From Geotrypetes seraphini (lineage: Eukaryota; Chordata; Amphibia; Gymnophiona; Dermophiidae), in the NCBI RefSeq assembly GCF_902459505.1, contig NC_047093.1, forward strand, positions 73,478,308-73,542,307: DNA of 64,000 bases, given 5' to 3'. Within the stretch, counting starts at the first letter, position 1. The number at the start of each line of letters is the position of its first letter. Made by a program: the position numbers and the translations under genes. Below, piece by piece: positions 53,401 to 64,000 of the stretch. The notes under the pieces were generated by a model. The model did no database searches. It had not been told where the DNA came from and worked only from the letters and a program-made list of their open reading frames with translations.

Positions 53401-54469
53401 AGATTGTGAAACCTGTAATGCTGATAGTGAGGGAAAATAAAATGTTTTTGCAAGTCCATGCAAAGCCAGGGGTAAGTATGAATATTGGTGCCTGTTTTTC
53501 TGTGATTTGGTGTGAACCTTTTAGGGGATAAAAACAGCTACAATTTTTTTTTTTTTTTGGGGGGGGGAGTTTAAATTTCATGGCAGAGGGAAGGGTGCCA
53601 TTGTGCTCTTGCACTTCCTGTTTTGTATGGTACATGTGCACAGGAATTTGTGGTAATCACAGTGCTTGTGTGCATGTGTCAGTCACGTTTCTCCTCCTTG
53701 CTTTCACTTTACATTAATTTGCTTTGGACTTTGGAGGATTAGTTTTTAGTGCTGATTTTGTGCTATGGGATGTGCGCTCTTGTCTCTAGTGATGGACTTT
53801 TGAGCATTAGGCCCCAGTAGATGTCAAGTAGTAATTTGTTTAGCGGCAATTACTCTTCAAATCAAGATTGGAGATTGTGATAGTGCCTGGGTCTAGAATT
53901 AAGGTAGAAAGCTGGGCAGGGTGATAGGCAGACCAGAAGGAAATGAAGGCAGAGTGGGAAGTAAGAGTGGGAAATGGAAATCTGGAGTTGAATAGAAGGA
54001 GATTGAGAACTGCAAATGACAGTGGGGGTAGTATAAGAGATATATTATGACCAAAGATGGGAACAGGTAAAGAGAGTGGGTGCGAAATGATGAAAGATGC
54101 TCCATATGCTCTTTTGAGGAACCTGCCCTCACTCAGCCAAAAGTTGCTGATGGTACCATCAATGAAAATCATTTGGTGGGATAGTATTTGACACAGTCTA
54201 TAAAGTAGGCCCAACGCTTTGGAGTGTACTCCCTATATACATTAGAAAAGAATTGTCATATGTCAGTTTTAAAAAATACTTCAAAAGCATATCCGTTTAG
54301 AGGTTTATGACACAATTTGATTGCCTCAAGCTATTTGTTTGTGAATAGCTCAAGGAGTTCTTAAGTTACAGGCAGTTCTGTAATATACTTGTCTATTTTA
54401 GATTATTTTGCTTTCATAGTGTAACATTTTGAGGGTTCTACTCTCTTTCTGTTCTGTTATTTATGAACT
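53401..54469. other. No feature recognised
   Basis: Contains poly-T/G (53545-53568). Long minus-strand frames at 53840-54214 have no recognisable similarity. Confidence 0.4.
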
Positions 54470-55611
54470 AGTCTTTTAGCCCGTTACATTAACTGCCTGT
54501 CTTTCTTTCTGTCTCTCTCCCTCCCGCTGTCTGTCTTTCTTTCTGTCTGTCTCTCTCCCTGGCCCCCTTTGTCTGTCTGTCTCTCAACCTGCACCTGTGG
54601 CTTTCTTCCTTTCTTTCTGTTTCCCTCCTGCTGTCTATCTTTCTTTCTTTCTCCCTCCCTCCCTCCCGTTGTCTGTCTTTCTTTCTTTCTATCTGTCTCT
54701 CTCCCTGCTCCCTATGCAGCAGCAGCATTTCTTTCTCCCCCACTTCTCTGTGCAGCAGCCAGAGCAGCATTCCCTCCCCCTCCATTTCCCTGTGCAGCAG
54801 CATTTCCCTCCCAACCCACTTCCCTGTGCAGCAGCAGCATTTCCCTCCCCCTCCATTTCCATGTGCAGCAGCATTTCCCTCACCCTAACCCACTTCTCTG
54901 TGCATCAGCAGCATTTCCCTCCCCCCACTTCCCTGCGCAGCAGCAGCATTCCCTCACCCTCCATTTCCCTGTGCAGCAGCATTTCCCTCCCCCCACCCCA
55001 GTTCCCTGTGCAGCAGCAACAGCATTTCCCTCCCCCCACTTTCCTGTGCAGAAGCCACAGCAGCAATTCCCTCCCCCACCCCACTTCCTTGTGCAACAGC
55101 AGCAGCAGTATTTCCCTCCCCCTCCATTTCTCTGTGCAGCAGCAGAAGCGGTATTTCCCTCCCCCTCCACATCCCTGTGCATCAGCAGCAGCATTTTCCC
55201 CTACCTCCTTCCCTTGCCGTAGTCTGGCCTGCTCTCTTAGTCCCTTGCTGCCCCCCTTCCCTTCCCGCGGTCTGGCCGGCTCCCTTAGTCCCTTGCCGGA
55301 GTTTATTTTTGTTTAAAGGTGACGCGGCGGCTCCTCTCACGATCACTGTCTGCTTTGGAAGCCTTCTCCGATGCAGGTGTGGCTCATGAGAGGAGCCCGC
55401 CGCGGCATCTTTTAAACTTAAAAATAGACCTCGACCGAGTGTGAAGTGTAAGGGAGGTGGCAAGACTGCACATCACCTTGGGGTCTGCAAGAGAGGGACC
55501 GTTGTATGCATGCATGCGCTCTCCTGCCGGCCACGGACCTACGGGTCACGGATCGCACAAGTAAGAGTGTGCATAAACCACTGAGAAGGCGAGGTATATA
55601 AAAAAATTAAC
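54470..55611. mobile_element. Composite repeat with CT-rich minisatellite
   Basis: Begins near AGTCTTTTAGCCCGTTACATTAA, a terminus I associate with a vertebrate DNA repeat. It goes on through CTTTCTTTCTGTCTGTCTCTC simple repeats, the minisatellite, a GC-rich hairpin (55321-55409, GACGCGGCGGCTCCTCTCA arms) and a CACTGAGAAGGCGAGGTATATA tail. Whether it is one element is uncertain. Confidence 0.45.
54712..55200. repeat. Minisatellite, unit about 42 bp
   Basis: About 11 diverged units with the core CCCTGTGCAGCAGCAGCATT followed by TCCCTCCCCCTCCA. Frames of over 200 codons on the plus strand arise from its composition and are not genes. Confidence 0.85.
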
Positions 55612-56186
55612 TTGAATTTGACTGTTTAAACATCTGGTAGTGCTGAATTTTGAGAGCACACTTTTTAATAGTCATATTTATACACTTTAGGTTTTACTGC
55701 TCCAATATCATATGTTTTCTAGAGGCTTAGGGCTATGGAATGAGCTCAAGAAGAGTTCACAGATTCTGTGCTTGGGTCAGGTTAATTTGCACTGGTTTCC
55801 CAAATCAATCATAACATGGAGAAGGTCATGGACTCGTAGCATTTGAACACGTAGATTGCATACACATGGAGATAGATGGCTGTTTCAGAAAGCTGCTGTT
55901 TACACTTGTAGATGTTGCAAGATGCAGAGATTTCAAGGGGTCGTGATGTGGGCAGGTTGAAAAATCATACATGCACTTCCCATTTCATAGTAGGAACGTA
56001 CTATATATATAAAATCCTGTGTTGGCTTTTGCCTGCTCCACAGGACACACAAGTTACAGTTAGTTACCTGATCATTTGGACCTGGCTCTTGCTAGTAATT
56101 CAAAGAAAAATTGTGTGAATTTCTGATGTTTTAACACCATCTAAAATCATTTAAAATTGGTTCCTCTTATGTGTGCAGCTTTATGA
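55612..56186. other. No feature recognised
   Basis: Anonymous sequence. Confidence 0.4.
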
Positions 56187-56570
56187 ACATAGTAACTTAG
56201 TTAATGACAGCAGATAAAGACCTGAACAGTCCATCCAGTCTGCCCTATAATAATTATATGCATTACAGTATCATGATTAAATTGTCTTTTTTCTTTATTT
56301 CTTCTGGGCCACAAACCTTAGAAGTCCTCTTGGTACTGTCCTTAGGTTCTAATTACTTGAGTTGCTGTTGAAGCTCACTCCAGCCTATCCTTTGCGGGAT
56401 TCGGACTGTGAAAGTTTGTCCATTCATATTCTAGTTAGAAATCCTCTGTGTTCATCTCATGTGTTTTTTGAATTCCATCACCATTTTCCTCTCCACCATC
56501 TCCCTCAGGAGGGCATTCCAGGCATCTACCACCTTCTCCATGAAAAATAATTTCCTTACATCCAGTACAT
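56187..56570 (-). mobile_element. CR1-clade 3' fragment, antisense
   Basis: GAACATAGTAACTTAGTTAATG tail complement, GACCTGAACAGTCCATCCAGTCTGCCC, and at the other end GGGCATTCCAGGCATC.ACC, complementary to the V.DAWNAL codons of ORF2. Confidence 0.75.
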
Positions 56571-56945
56571 ACATGTGTATGTTGCAAGACTGGCATCTAC
56601 ATGTAAAGCCCCAAGTGGTGCTATTCTTTTTATGACATGGAGGCTCCTGTTGTGTTAACAAATACACATGTGTATTCTGGTGTCCTTATACATATTCTGC
56701 AAAAAGCTCCACATTCAACAGAAACTTTTGTAAAATACCAGGGAAATTGCGAATGTTCTAACCTGGACATTCCAATTCCGATCAATGTTCTGCATAAAAT
56801 GGGGCTTAAAGTACTAGAGCAGAATGAAACCATCACCAGTGTTTCTCAGTCTTTTCAAACCCAAAGTGCACTTATATTTAAAAAAATATTTGTGGCATAC
56901 TATCCTAGCAGGCAGTGTGGACATGGGAGGGCTTGTATGGCCAGA
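56571..56945. other. No feature recognised
   Basis: A 104-codon plus-strand frame (56637-56951) has no recognisable similarity. Confidence 0.35.
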
Positions 56946-57030
56946 AGATGACTACTACTACTACTACTATTTATAATTTCTATAGCACTGAAATCATTCA
57001 AAGGTCGAAGGGCTTGTGCTGGGATATATG
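56946..57030 (-). repeat. Inverted L2-type tail
   Basis: (ACT)n then ATTTATAATTTCTATAGCAC, the complement of the AGCGCTATAGAAAT..AAATAGTAGTAG tail seen at 12880. Confidence 0.65.
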
Positions 57031-57985
57031 GAATAACTGAAGCTATCCCTCTCTCTCCCCCTACCCCCCACTCTACTCCCATCTCCCCAAGGCTTAAGTG
57101 GACTAATGTCAAAAGAATGGATTGGGGAAGCAGGTATGCTTGCAAGCAGAAATAGTTTGATAAAAAAAAAGAAAAGATTTATATTGATGAGTCAGTTGGC
57201 AGTGTTGCATTACTGAATTACTGTGTGCACTGAGATGTGGGATGATTGGGGGAAAATGTTTTTTTTAATGCCTGAAAAGAGTCCATTAACTCATTATGTT
57301 TATAATCTCCTGATATACCTTTTTGACTCAGCCTATTTTTTTCTCTAATCCAGTATTTCTTGCCATTGTATTCTTCCTCAGAACAATTTTCAGAGCCATT
57401 TACATGGGTAAATAGAGATTTTATACAGATATATTGACTGCTTTAAAATTACCCTCCCCTGGTGCAGTTTTGGGTTGCTATGTATGTACTTCTCAGCATG
57501 GGTTCCAGCTCTGTGGGTGCTGAGCAGTCCCAGTACTGAGCAATCTCCTCCAGTGATTCCACAGAGGGATAATTTGTGCTGTCTTTAGCACTCCTGATTC
57601 TTTTGAAAAATTGAGATCTATGCAACACGGGATTGCTAATTTCACAGCACTCAGGTAATGTGAGAACAGATGTGCTAAGCAAGCAATTCCTTAAATCCAA
57701 ATCCAGAGCAAGCAAATCTCTGACCCCGAGGATAGTGCATGTGCGTGCATGTGTAAAAGTGGCCTGCAGAGTCATTAAGGGGTTGATCATTCAGTAATGG
57801 AAACTGCTGAAGCCTGAAATAGAATACAGGTTCTTTTTTTCTGTGCCTATCTAATTTTGGAAACTCCCCAGAAATAATAAGGATAGCAGCCCTTTGGGCT
57901 GAATCGACCTGTTCAATGGATCATAGGTTCATCACCCATGTTATGCCTGCCTTGGCTGATATTCTAGGATTTGTGAAACCTGAAT
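57031..57985. other. No feature recognised
   Basis: Unique-looking sequence; a 113-codon minus frame (57790-57449) is unrecognised. Confidence 0.4.
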
Positions 57986-57989
57986 ATCC

Positions 57990-59090
57990 AAGCAGATTGA
58001 CACTGGCAGCCAAACACTGATTCTGAGGAAGATTCTTAAAAACCCGCGTTAAAAAGCGACGGTCTGCTAATGCAGCCGTTCCGATATCAAATCTAAAAAT
58101 CCAAGACATTCTTAAAAAACCACGTATGCAAATAAGGTCAGCAGACAGCAGCGAAGATTTCCTAGAAAAAACGCTGTCAATGCCCCCCCAAAACATGCCG
58201 CGACCCCTGACCCAGCCGCAACCCCCCTGCAGCAGGAGAAATGCCCACTCTCTCCTGCCTGCAGCACAAGTTAAAAAAAAAAAAACCCTACCGCAACCCT
58301 CCTCCAGCATGAGAGATGTCCACTCTCTCCTTTCTGCAGCACAAGTTTTTAAAAAAACAAACCCTGCCATGATCACTCCTGCAGCAGGAGAGATGCCCAC
58401 TCTCTCATACTGCAGTAAACTACCTGCCACGACTGGACCCCGGACCCCCCTCTCCCTTACCTTAAGAGCTGAATTGGAGGGACGTGGACCTCATCTTTAC
58501 AGCAGCTGCTGCTGCTGTGTCATCTAAAATGGTAATTTCCCTCCTCAGTTCATCAAGGGATACACCGGGGAGGGGCTTGAGGCTCTGGCCCAGAGTGTTT
58601 AAGGCCCCGCCTATGGCCCTCCTATGGGAGGGGCTTTAAACACCCTGGGCCAATCAGAAGGGTCCTAAGGTGTCCAGGCCAAACAAAGTCTTAGGACCCT
58701 TCCCGATGCATCTAGGGAGGGGCTTGAGGCTCTGATTGGCCCAGGGTATTTAAAGCCCCTTCCATAGGAGGGCCATAGGCGGGGCCTTAAACACTATGGG
58801 CCAATCAGAGCCTAAAGCCATTCCCTGGTATATCCCATGATGCACCGGGGCTGGAAATTACCATTTTAGAGGATGCAGCTGCAGCAGCTGCTGGGAAGAT
58901 GAGGTCCACATCCCTCCGGTTCAGCTCTTAAGGTAAGGGGGAGGGGGGTCCGGGGATTCATGGAAGAGCTTCTTACCATGAGCTGGCAAGGTAAATGTTC
59001 TGACGCTCATAGGAATTGAATGAATGTTGGAGCATTTACCTTGCCAGCCCGCAATAAGAATCTCTTGTGCAGTTTAGTAAAAGGAGCCCT
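57990..59090. mobile_element. Unclassified DNA element with hairpin repeats and palindrome
   Basis: 58210-58430 holds three units of CAGCAGGAGAAATGCCCACTC / TCTCCTGCC type, reminiscent of the tandem-hairpin element. Then comes the 518-bp palindrome, then AGCTGGCAAGGTAAATG / CATTTACCTTGCCAGC arms and a TTTAGTAAAAGGAGCCC terminus (59077-59093). No coding potential; left end uncertain. Confidence 0.5.
58438..58955. repeat. 518-bp palindrome
   Basis: Two arms of about 250 bp run from CCCCGGACCCCCCTC to GAGGGGGGTCCGGGG. They share TTACCTTAAGAGCTGAA, TCTAAAATGGTAATTTCC and a TTTAAGGCCCCGCCTATGG block, with roughly 85% agreement by eye. Confidence 0.85.
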
Positions 59091-59316
59091 TGAATTGTGA
59101 GCCCTCTGGAACTGGAAAATACCTATGGTACCTGAATATACACTGGCATGATCTGAAGAATTGTATTTCAAGTGAACTTAGTAATTTGTTTTTGACTTTC
59201 CATTTCCAGTATTACCATGTAGTGAGAGCTGATGGGCAGGAATGAGAGGGCTGCACACACAGCTGTTTGGTCTTCTTTCATGATGACTGAAGTATTTTGG
59301 ATTTACACAGCATACT

Positions 59317-62184
59317 TCCAAGTTGGTGAGAATTTTTGGTGATTTAGACATAATTGGAGTCACAGAAACATGGTGGTCCGAGGACAACAATTGGGATGTG
59401 GTCATACCAGGGTACAAGCTTTATAGGAGAGACAGGACATACAAGAAGGGTGGAGGAATAGCGCTATATATAAAGGATTCCATTCCTTCAACCAGGATGG
59501 AAACAACAGTAAGGGCGGATGGCTTGGAATCACTATGGATTAAGCTACCAGGAGGAAATGGAGCAGACATAAAATTGGGACTGTACTATTGCCCGCCAGG
59601 ACAATTAGAAGCAAATGACCAGGACCTGGAGGCTGAATTGAGGCAGGTATGAAAAGCGGAAGTGTGGTGGTGATGGGGGATTTCAACTACCCTGGAATAG
59701 ACTGGAGTATTGGACACTCAAACTGCACGAGGGAAACAAAATTCCTGGAGGCTATGAGGGACTGTTTCATGGAACAACTGGTCACGGAACCAACACGAGG
59801 AGATGCCACTCTCGATCTAATCCTCAACGGGCTAGGGGGACCCACAAAGGAGATGGTAGTACTAGCGCCACTAGGAAACAGCGATCACAACATGATCCAG
59901 TGCAAGCTAGCAATAGGAACATCAAAGGTGAAAAGAACCACAACGACAGCACTCAATTTCAGAAAAGGGAATTACGAGGCCATGAGGAAAATGGTGGGAA
60001 AGAAACTCAGCAGCAGCTCAGGGAAGATGGAGACCGTAGGAAAAGCCTGGTCCCTACTCAAGGACACGGTGCACAAAGAACAGAACCTGTACGTCCCCAG
60101 GTTTAGGAAAGGGTGTAAAAAGAATCGAACAAAAAAACCGGTGTGGATAACAAATGCAGTGAAAAAGGCGATAAGGGATAAGAAAACATCGTTCAGAAAA
60201 TGGAAAAAGGACCAAACCAAGGACAACCAGAAGGAGCACAAAAGACACCAAAAGGAATATCACCGAGTGGTTAGGAAAGCAAAAAGAGAATATGAAGAGA
60301 GACTGGTGGGGGAAGCAAGAAACTTCAAACCATTCTTCAGGTACATGAAGGGGAAGCAACCGGCCAGGGAGGAAGTGGGACCATTGGATGATGGAGACAA
60401 GAAAGGAGTGGTAAAGGAGGAAAAAAAGATAGCTGACAGGTTAAACAAGTTCTTCGCATCAGTCTTCACGAGAGAGGACACATCCAATATTCCAGAACCC
60501 GAGGAGATCATAAGTGGGGATCAGGATGAAAAGCTGGTCCAACTAGAGGTAAGCCAAGAGGATGTCCTCCGACAGATAGACAGACTGAAGAGCGACAAAT
60601 CATCAGGTCCGGACGGCATCCACCCAAGGGTACTAAAAGAACTGAGAAACGAAACAGCGGATACACTTCGCCAAATATGTAACCTATCCTTAAAAACTGG
60701 GGAGATCCCGGAGGACTGGAAAATAGCAAATGTCACGCCCATCTTTAAGAAGGGATCAAGGGGTGACCCGGGAAACTACAGGCCGGTGAGCTTGACTCGG
60801 TTCCGGGAAAGATGATGGAAGCACTGGTTAAGGACAGCATCTGCGAACACATAGAAAACAATGGACAGCTGAAGGCGAGTCAGCACGGCTTCTGCAAGGG
60901 AAGGTCGTGCCTCACGAACTTACTGTACTTCTTTGAGGGAATAAACAGCCAGATGGATAAAGGGGAATCCATAGACATCATTTACCTTGACTTCCAAATA
61001 GCCTTCGACAAGGTACCCCACGAACGGCTGCTTAAGAAGCTGTGGAACCACGGGGTGCAAGGGGATGTCCACCGATGGATCAAACACTGGCTGGCTGGCA
61101 GGCAGGAAACAGAGGGTTGGGGTAAAGGGCCATTACTCAGAATGGCAATGGGTCACGAGCGGAGTTCCACAGGGGTCGGTGCTGGGACCGCTCCTGTTCA
61201 ATATATTTATTAACGACCTGGAGGCGGGAACAAAATGTGAGGTTATTAAATTTGTGGATGACACCAAACTCTGCAGCAGGGTTAGAACTGCGGAAGACTG
61301 CGAAGACCTGCAAAGGGACCTAATGAGGCTGAAAGAGTGGGCAAAAAAGTGGCAAATGAGTTTAACATAGAGAAATGCAAGGTCATGCATGTAGGGAAAA
61401 AGAACCTGATGTTCAGCTACAAAATGGGGGGATCATTGCTAGGGATAAGCAACCTTGAAAGAGACCTGGGGGTGATGGTGGACACAACATTGAAAGCATC
61501 AGCACAGTGTGCGACAGCCTCAAAGAAAGCGAACAGAATGTTGGGTATCACGACCAGGACGAAGGAAGTCATCATGCCACTGTATCGAGCAATGGTGCGC
61601 CCACATCTGGAGTACTGTGTCCAGTACTGGTCGCCATACCTCAAGAAGGGTAGTACTTGAGGGAGTTCAGAGAAGAGCGACTAAACTGATAAAAAGTATG
61701 GAAAACTTTTCATACGCTGACAGGTTGGAAATGCTGGGGCTATTCTCCCTGGAAAAGCGGAGACTCAGAGGAGGCATGATAGAAACCTTCAAAATCCTGA
61801 AGGGCTTAGAGAAGGTAGACAGGGACAGATTCTTCAAACTGTGGGGAACCACAAGTACAAGGGGGCACTCGGAGAAATGAAAGGGGGCAGGTTTAGAACA
61901 AACGCTAGGAAGTTCTTTTTTACCCAGAGGGTGGTGGACACATGGAACGTGCTTCCGGAGGTTGTGATAGGCCAGAGCACGCTACAGGAGTTCAATGAAA
62001 GTTTAGATAGGTTCCTAAAGGATAAGGGGATTGAGGGGTACAGATAGAAGTAGAGGTAGGTTATAGGAATAGTCAGGGACCACTTCACAGGTCATAGGCC
62101 TGTTGGGCCGCCGCGGGAGCGGACCGCTGGGCATGATGGACCTCTGGTCTGACCCAGTGGAGGCAACTTCTTATGTTCTTATTT
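59317..62184 (+). mobile_element. CR1-clade LINE, longest copy (2.9 kb)
   Basis: Carries most of ORF2 from inside the endonuclease, the 3' UTR (GGCCTGTTGGGCCGCCGCGG, CTGACCCAGTGGAGGC) and the TTCTTATGTTCTTAT tail. 5'-truncated just before the catalytic TETWW motif. No TSD found. Confidence 0.92.
59323..62047 (+). pseudogene. CR1 ORF2: APE endonuclease and reverse transcriptase, broken
   Basis: Endonuclease: IIGVTETWWSEDN (catalytic Glu), KKGGGIALYIKD, VVMGDFNYPGIDW (Asp) and LGNSDHNMIQCKL (Asp-His). Linker: a Lys/Arg-rich region (60100-60320). RT: SSGPDGIHPRVLKEL, NVTPIFKKGSRGDPGNYRP, HGFCKGRSCLTNLLYFF, FQIAFDKVPHERLL, SGVPQGSVLGPLLF and KFVDDTKLCS. The usual FADD is FVDD here. The 388-codon piece 59649-60815 is open; frame changes fall near 59650, 60810, 61110, 61370, 61650 and 61880. 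Compared with a living CR1 ORF2 of about 950 residues, only the N-terminus is missing. Confidence 0.9.
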
Positions 62185-62329
62185 GTTGATTTCCCTGGTG
62201 TTTAAGAGGGTGATGCTGCTGGAAATCTACAGAGGCAAATGTGGTTTTGAAGGTGGCTTTCTTCATGATAGGGTGGCATCCTCATACTGTGCAGGAAGCT
62301 AAAATCATGTGAATTCAAGGAGTGGATTG

Positions 62330-62400
62330 GAGGGATAGCCTAATTCTTAGTGTAATGGCCTAAGAATCAGGGAAATTGGGCCCAATTCTCACTGCATCTG
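62330..62400 (+). mobile_element. tRNA-derived SINE, head fragment
   Basis: GGATAGCCTAATTCTTAGTG (A-box region), GGCCTAAGAATCAGGG and TTGGGCCCAATTCTCACTGC (B-box region) match the head of the SINE at 20956. Body and tail absent. Confidence 0.6.
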
Positions 62401-64000
62401 CTTATGAGTGTGTCAGCCCAACTCAAGGATATAATGGGTGCTTCAAGTTCTCACTCAGGGCTACGCCCTGTACTTGATCAGAAAATCTCCAGACCACCCA
62501 TCAAAAGAGTCTCCTTTCAGTTCCCTCCAGGAGACCTTCCTTCACTAAGAACTCTTGACCCTTCTTCATCTAAGCTCAATAGAACCTGTTTCCCAGGAGT
62601 AGAGGCCCAGGTTCTACTCAAAGCATTTCCTGATACCAAAAAAGACTGGAGATCTTTGACCTATTCTAGACCTCCAGAGTCTCAATAACTACTTGCTGAA
62701 AGAGAAGTCTCACATAGTCTCTCTGAGAATCCTACTACCTCTACTGGAAAAAGGTGATTGGTTTTGATCTCTAGATCTCAGAGGCCTACATTCACATATC
62801 CATTCTACCAGCTCACAGAAAGAATCTTTGCTTTCATATTGGATCTCCACACTTCAAATACAAGATCTTGCCATTTGGACTGGCTTTGGCCCCTCATGTC
62901 TTCATGAAATGCCTAGTGTTAGTAGTGCCAGCCCTTTGCACATAGGGGTTTCACATATTTCCCTACTTGGACAACTGGTTGATCAAGAATTCATCGCCGC
63001 AACAACTCAGCATGCCATCACCTCATCAGTTTGTTTCCTGAAGCTGCTTGGGTTTGCCGTCAGCTAACAATTCATATCTGCTCTCTTATCAGGTGCTGGA
63101 GTTCATAGAAGCTCTCTTGGATACTATACAAGGTCAAGCTTTTCTACCAAAGCAGAGAGCCAACAATCACATTCACCTGTGTCAAACAGTCTCCACCCTT
63201 CAATGCACATCTACACATCAGATGATAATGCCTTCTCAGTCACATGGTGTCTACAGTACACTCTCTCCATTTGCACATCTTCACCTCAGAGTCCCACAAT
63301 GGGCTCTGTTGACCCAGTGGTCTCAAGCCACAGGACATCTGTCTACTCTAAACCAAGATACCTCCTATTGAGACAGGGGAAGTCACTGCTTGCCCTGGGA
63401 TGGGTAGCATGGAATGTTGCTATTAGTTTGCTATTGAGACAGACATAGGGAAGCCTCTGCTTGCCCTGAGATCCGTAGCATGGAATGTTGCTACGATTTG
63501 GGTTTTTGCCAAGTACTTGGGACCTGCATTGGTCACTGTGGAAACAGGATACTGGGCTAGATGGACCACTGGTCTGACCCAGTATGTCTATTCTTATATT
63601 CTTATGTCTGTCACTCTCTCTAGTTGTAGATGGTTCCTCAGAATCTCATTCAAGGTCTTCCCTTCCAGCCCACCTGCATGCACAATCAAAAGCTTCTAAC
63701 AGATGCTTCGATGTTAAGATGGGATGCTCCTCTGGATGGCCTCCACACCACAAATTCATATCAGTCTTCTAGAACTCCGAGTGATAATTAATGCTCTCAA
63801 AACATTCCAAAACCATCTCTTCCACCAAATAGTCTTTGTCTGTACAGACATCAAGTTGCCATGTTCTGTCTCAACAAACAAGGAGGCACGGGATCTCACC
63901 CTCTTTGCATAGAAGCAATCAAGATTTGAAATTGGGCAACTGCTTGTGACATACTTCTCGGAGCAGTTTACATAACAGGGAAGTGGAATGTATTGGCAGA
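62401..64000 (+). mobile_element. DIRS-like retroelement fossil (RT and RNase H part)
   Basis: Sequence from about 62600 resembles DIRS reverse transcriptase (a FQYK.LPFGLA.AP block near 62850 and an FPYLDNWLI block near 62965), then the connection and RNase H regions to the window end. It is broken in several places and continues past 64000. A CR1 3' end (63361-63608) is inserted in it. By divergence it is old. Confidence 0.7.
63361..63608 (+). mobile_element. CR1-clade 3' end inserted in DIRS fossil
   Basis: GAAGCCTCTGCTTGCCCTGAG, TAGCATGGAATGTTGCTAC, GATACTGGGCTAGATGGACC and TATTCTTATATTCTTATG: the 3' UTR and octamer tail of a CR1 subfamily widespread in tetrapods. The first 60 bp are partly duplicated (63361-63420 and 63440-63495). 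Confidence 0.8.

Noticed and set aside
54569-55316. Overlapping plus-strand frames of 217 and 239 codons
   Set aside because: They arise from a CT-rich minisatellite with few stops; all frames are Pro/Ser/Cys-rich repeats with no domain.

Overview
This is a gene-poor, repeat-saturated piece of a vertebrate nuclear genome. The mix is CR1-clade LINEs with octamer 3' tails, L2-like LINEs, two L1 lineages, DIRS-like fossils, a tRNA-derived SINE, and many hAT-like and Harbinger-like non-autonomous DNA transposons. That mix and the lack of compact genes point to an amphibian. A caecilian is my best guess, from recall of similar repeats rather than proof. I see no intact host protein gene, RNA gene or CRISPR array. 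The only non-repeat stretch with gene-like signals is 13.4-15.0 kb: a CpG-rich patch with a strong splice donor, followed 1 kb later by a strong acceptor and an 80-codon open frame.

Layout. 1-4.8 kb: 3' part of a Tx1-like L1 (end of ORF1, all of a broken ORF2, poly-A). 4.8-9.4 kb: small DNA transposons, minisatellite, short CR1 copy with a 19-bp target-site duplication (TSD), foldback, and the 3' end of an ORF1-only L1. 9.4-13.1 kb: antisense CR1, then an L2 fragment and four copies of a palindromic hAT-like MITE, one a chimera carrying an inverted copy of its neighbour. 13.1-15 kb: candidate host promoter and exons. 15-22.4 kb: two Harbinger-like elements, a 2.1-kb hAT-like element and a Charlie-like hAT element. 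22.6-30.7 kb: nested block in which an ORF1-only (HAL1-like) L1 sits inside a CR1, followed by a DIRS fossil, a longer CR1 and a tandem-hairpin DNA element split by another CR1. 31.4-37.2 kb: antisense CR1, antisense L1 ORF1, L2 and CR1 pieces. 38-48 kb: MITEs, a tandem-hairpin element nested in a Harbinger-like element, and a second Harbinger-like element that keeps a TATA/CRE promoter. 48-57 kb: DIRS fossil with inverted repeats, L2 pieces, minisatellite and long anonymous stretches. 58-62.2 kb: a 518-bp palindrome, then the longest CR1 (endonuclease plus reverse transcriptase). 62.3-64 kb: SINE head and a DIRS-like fossil running off the end.

The elements record a sequence of insertions rather than a working pathway. 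The most informative observations are the TSD-bounded L1 that lacks ORF2 (with two related copies here), the MITE rebuilt by an inverted template switch, and CR1-clade copies flanked by TSDs.
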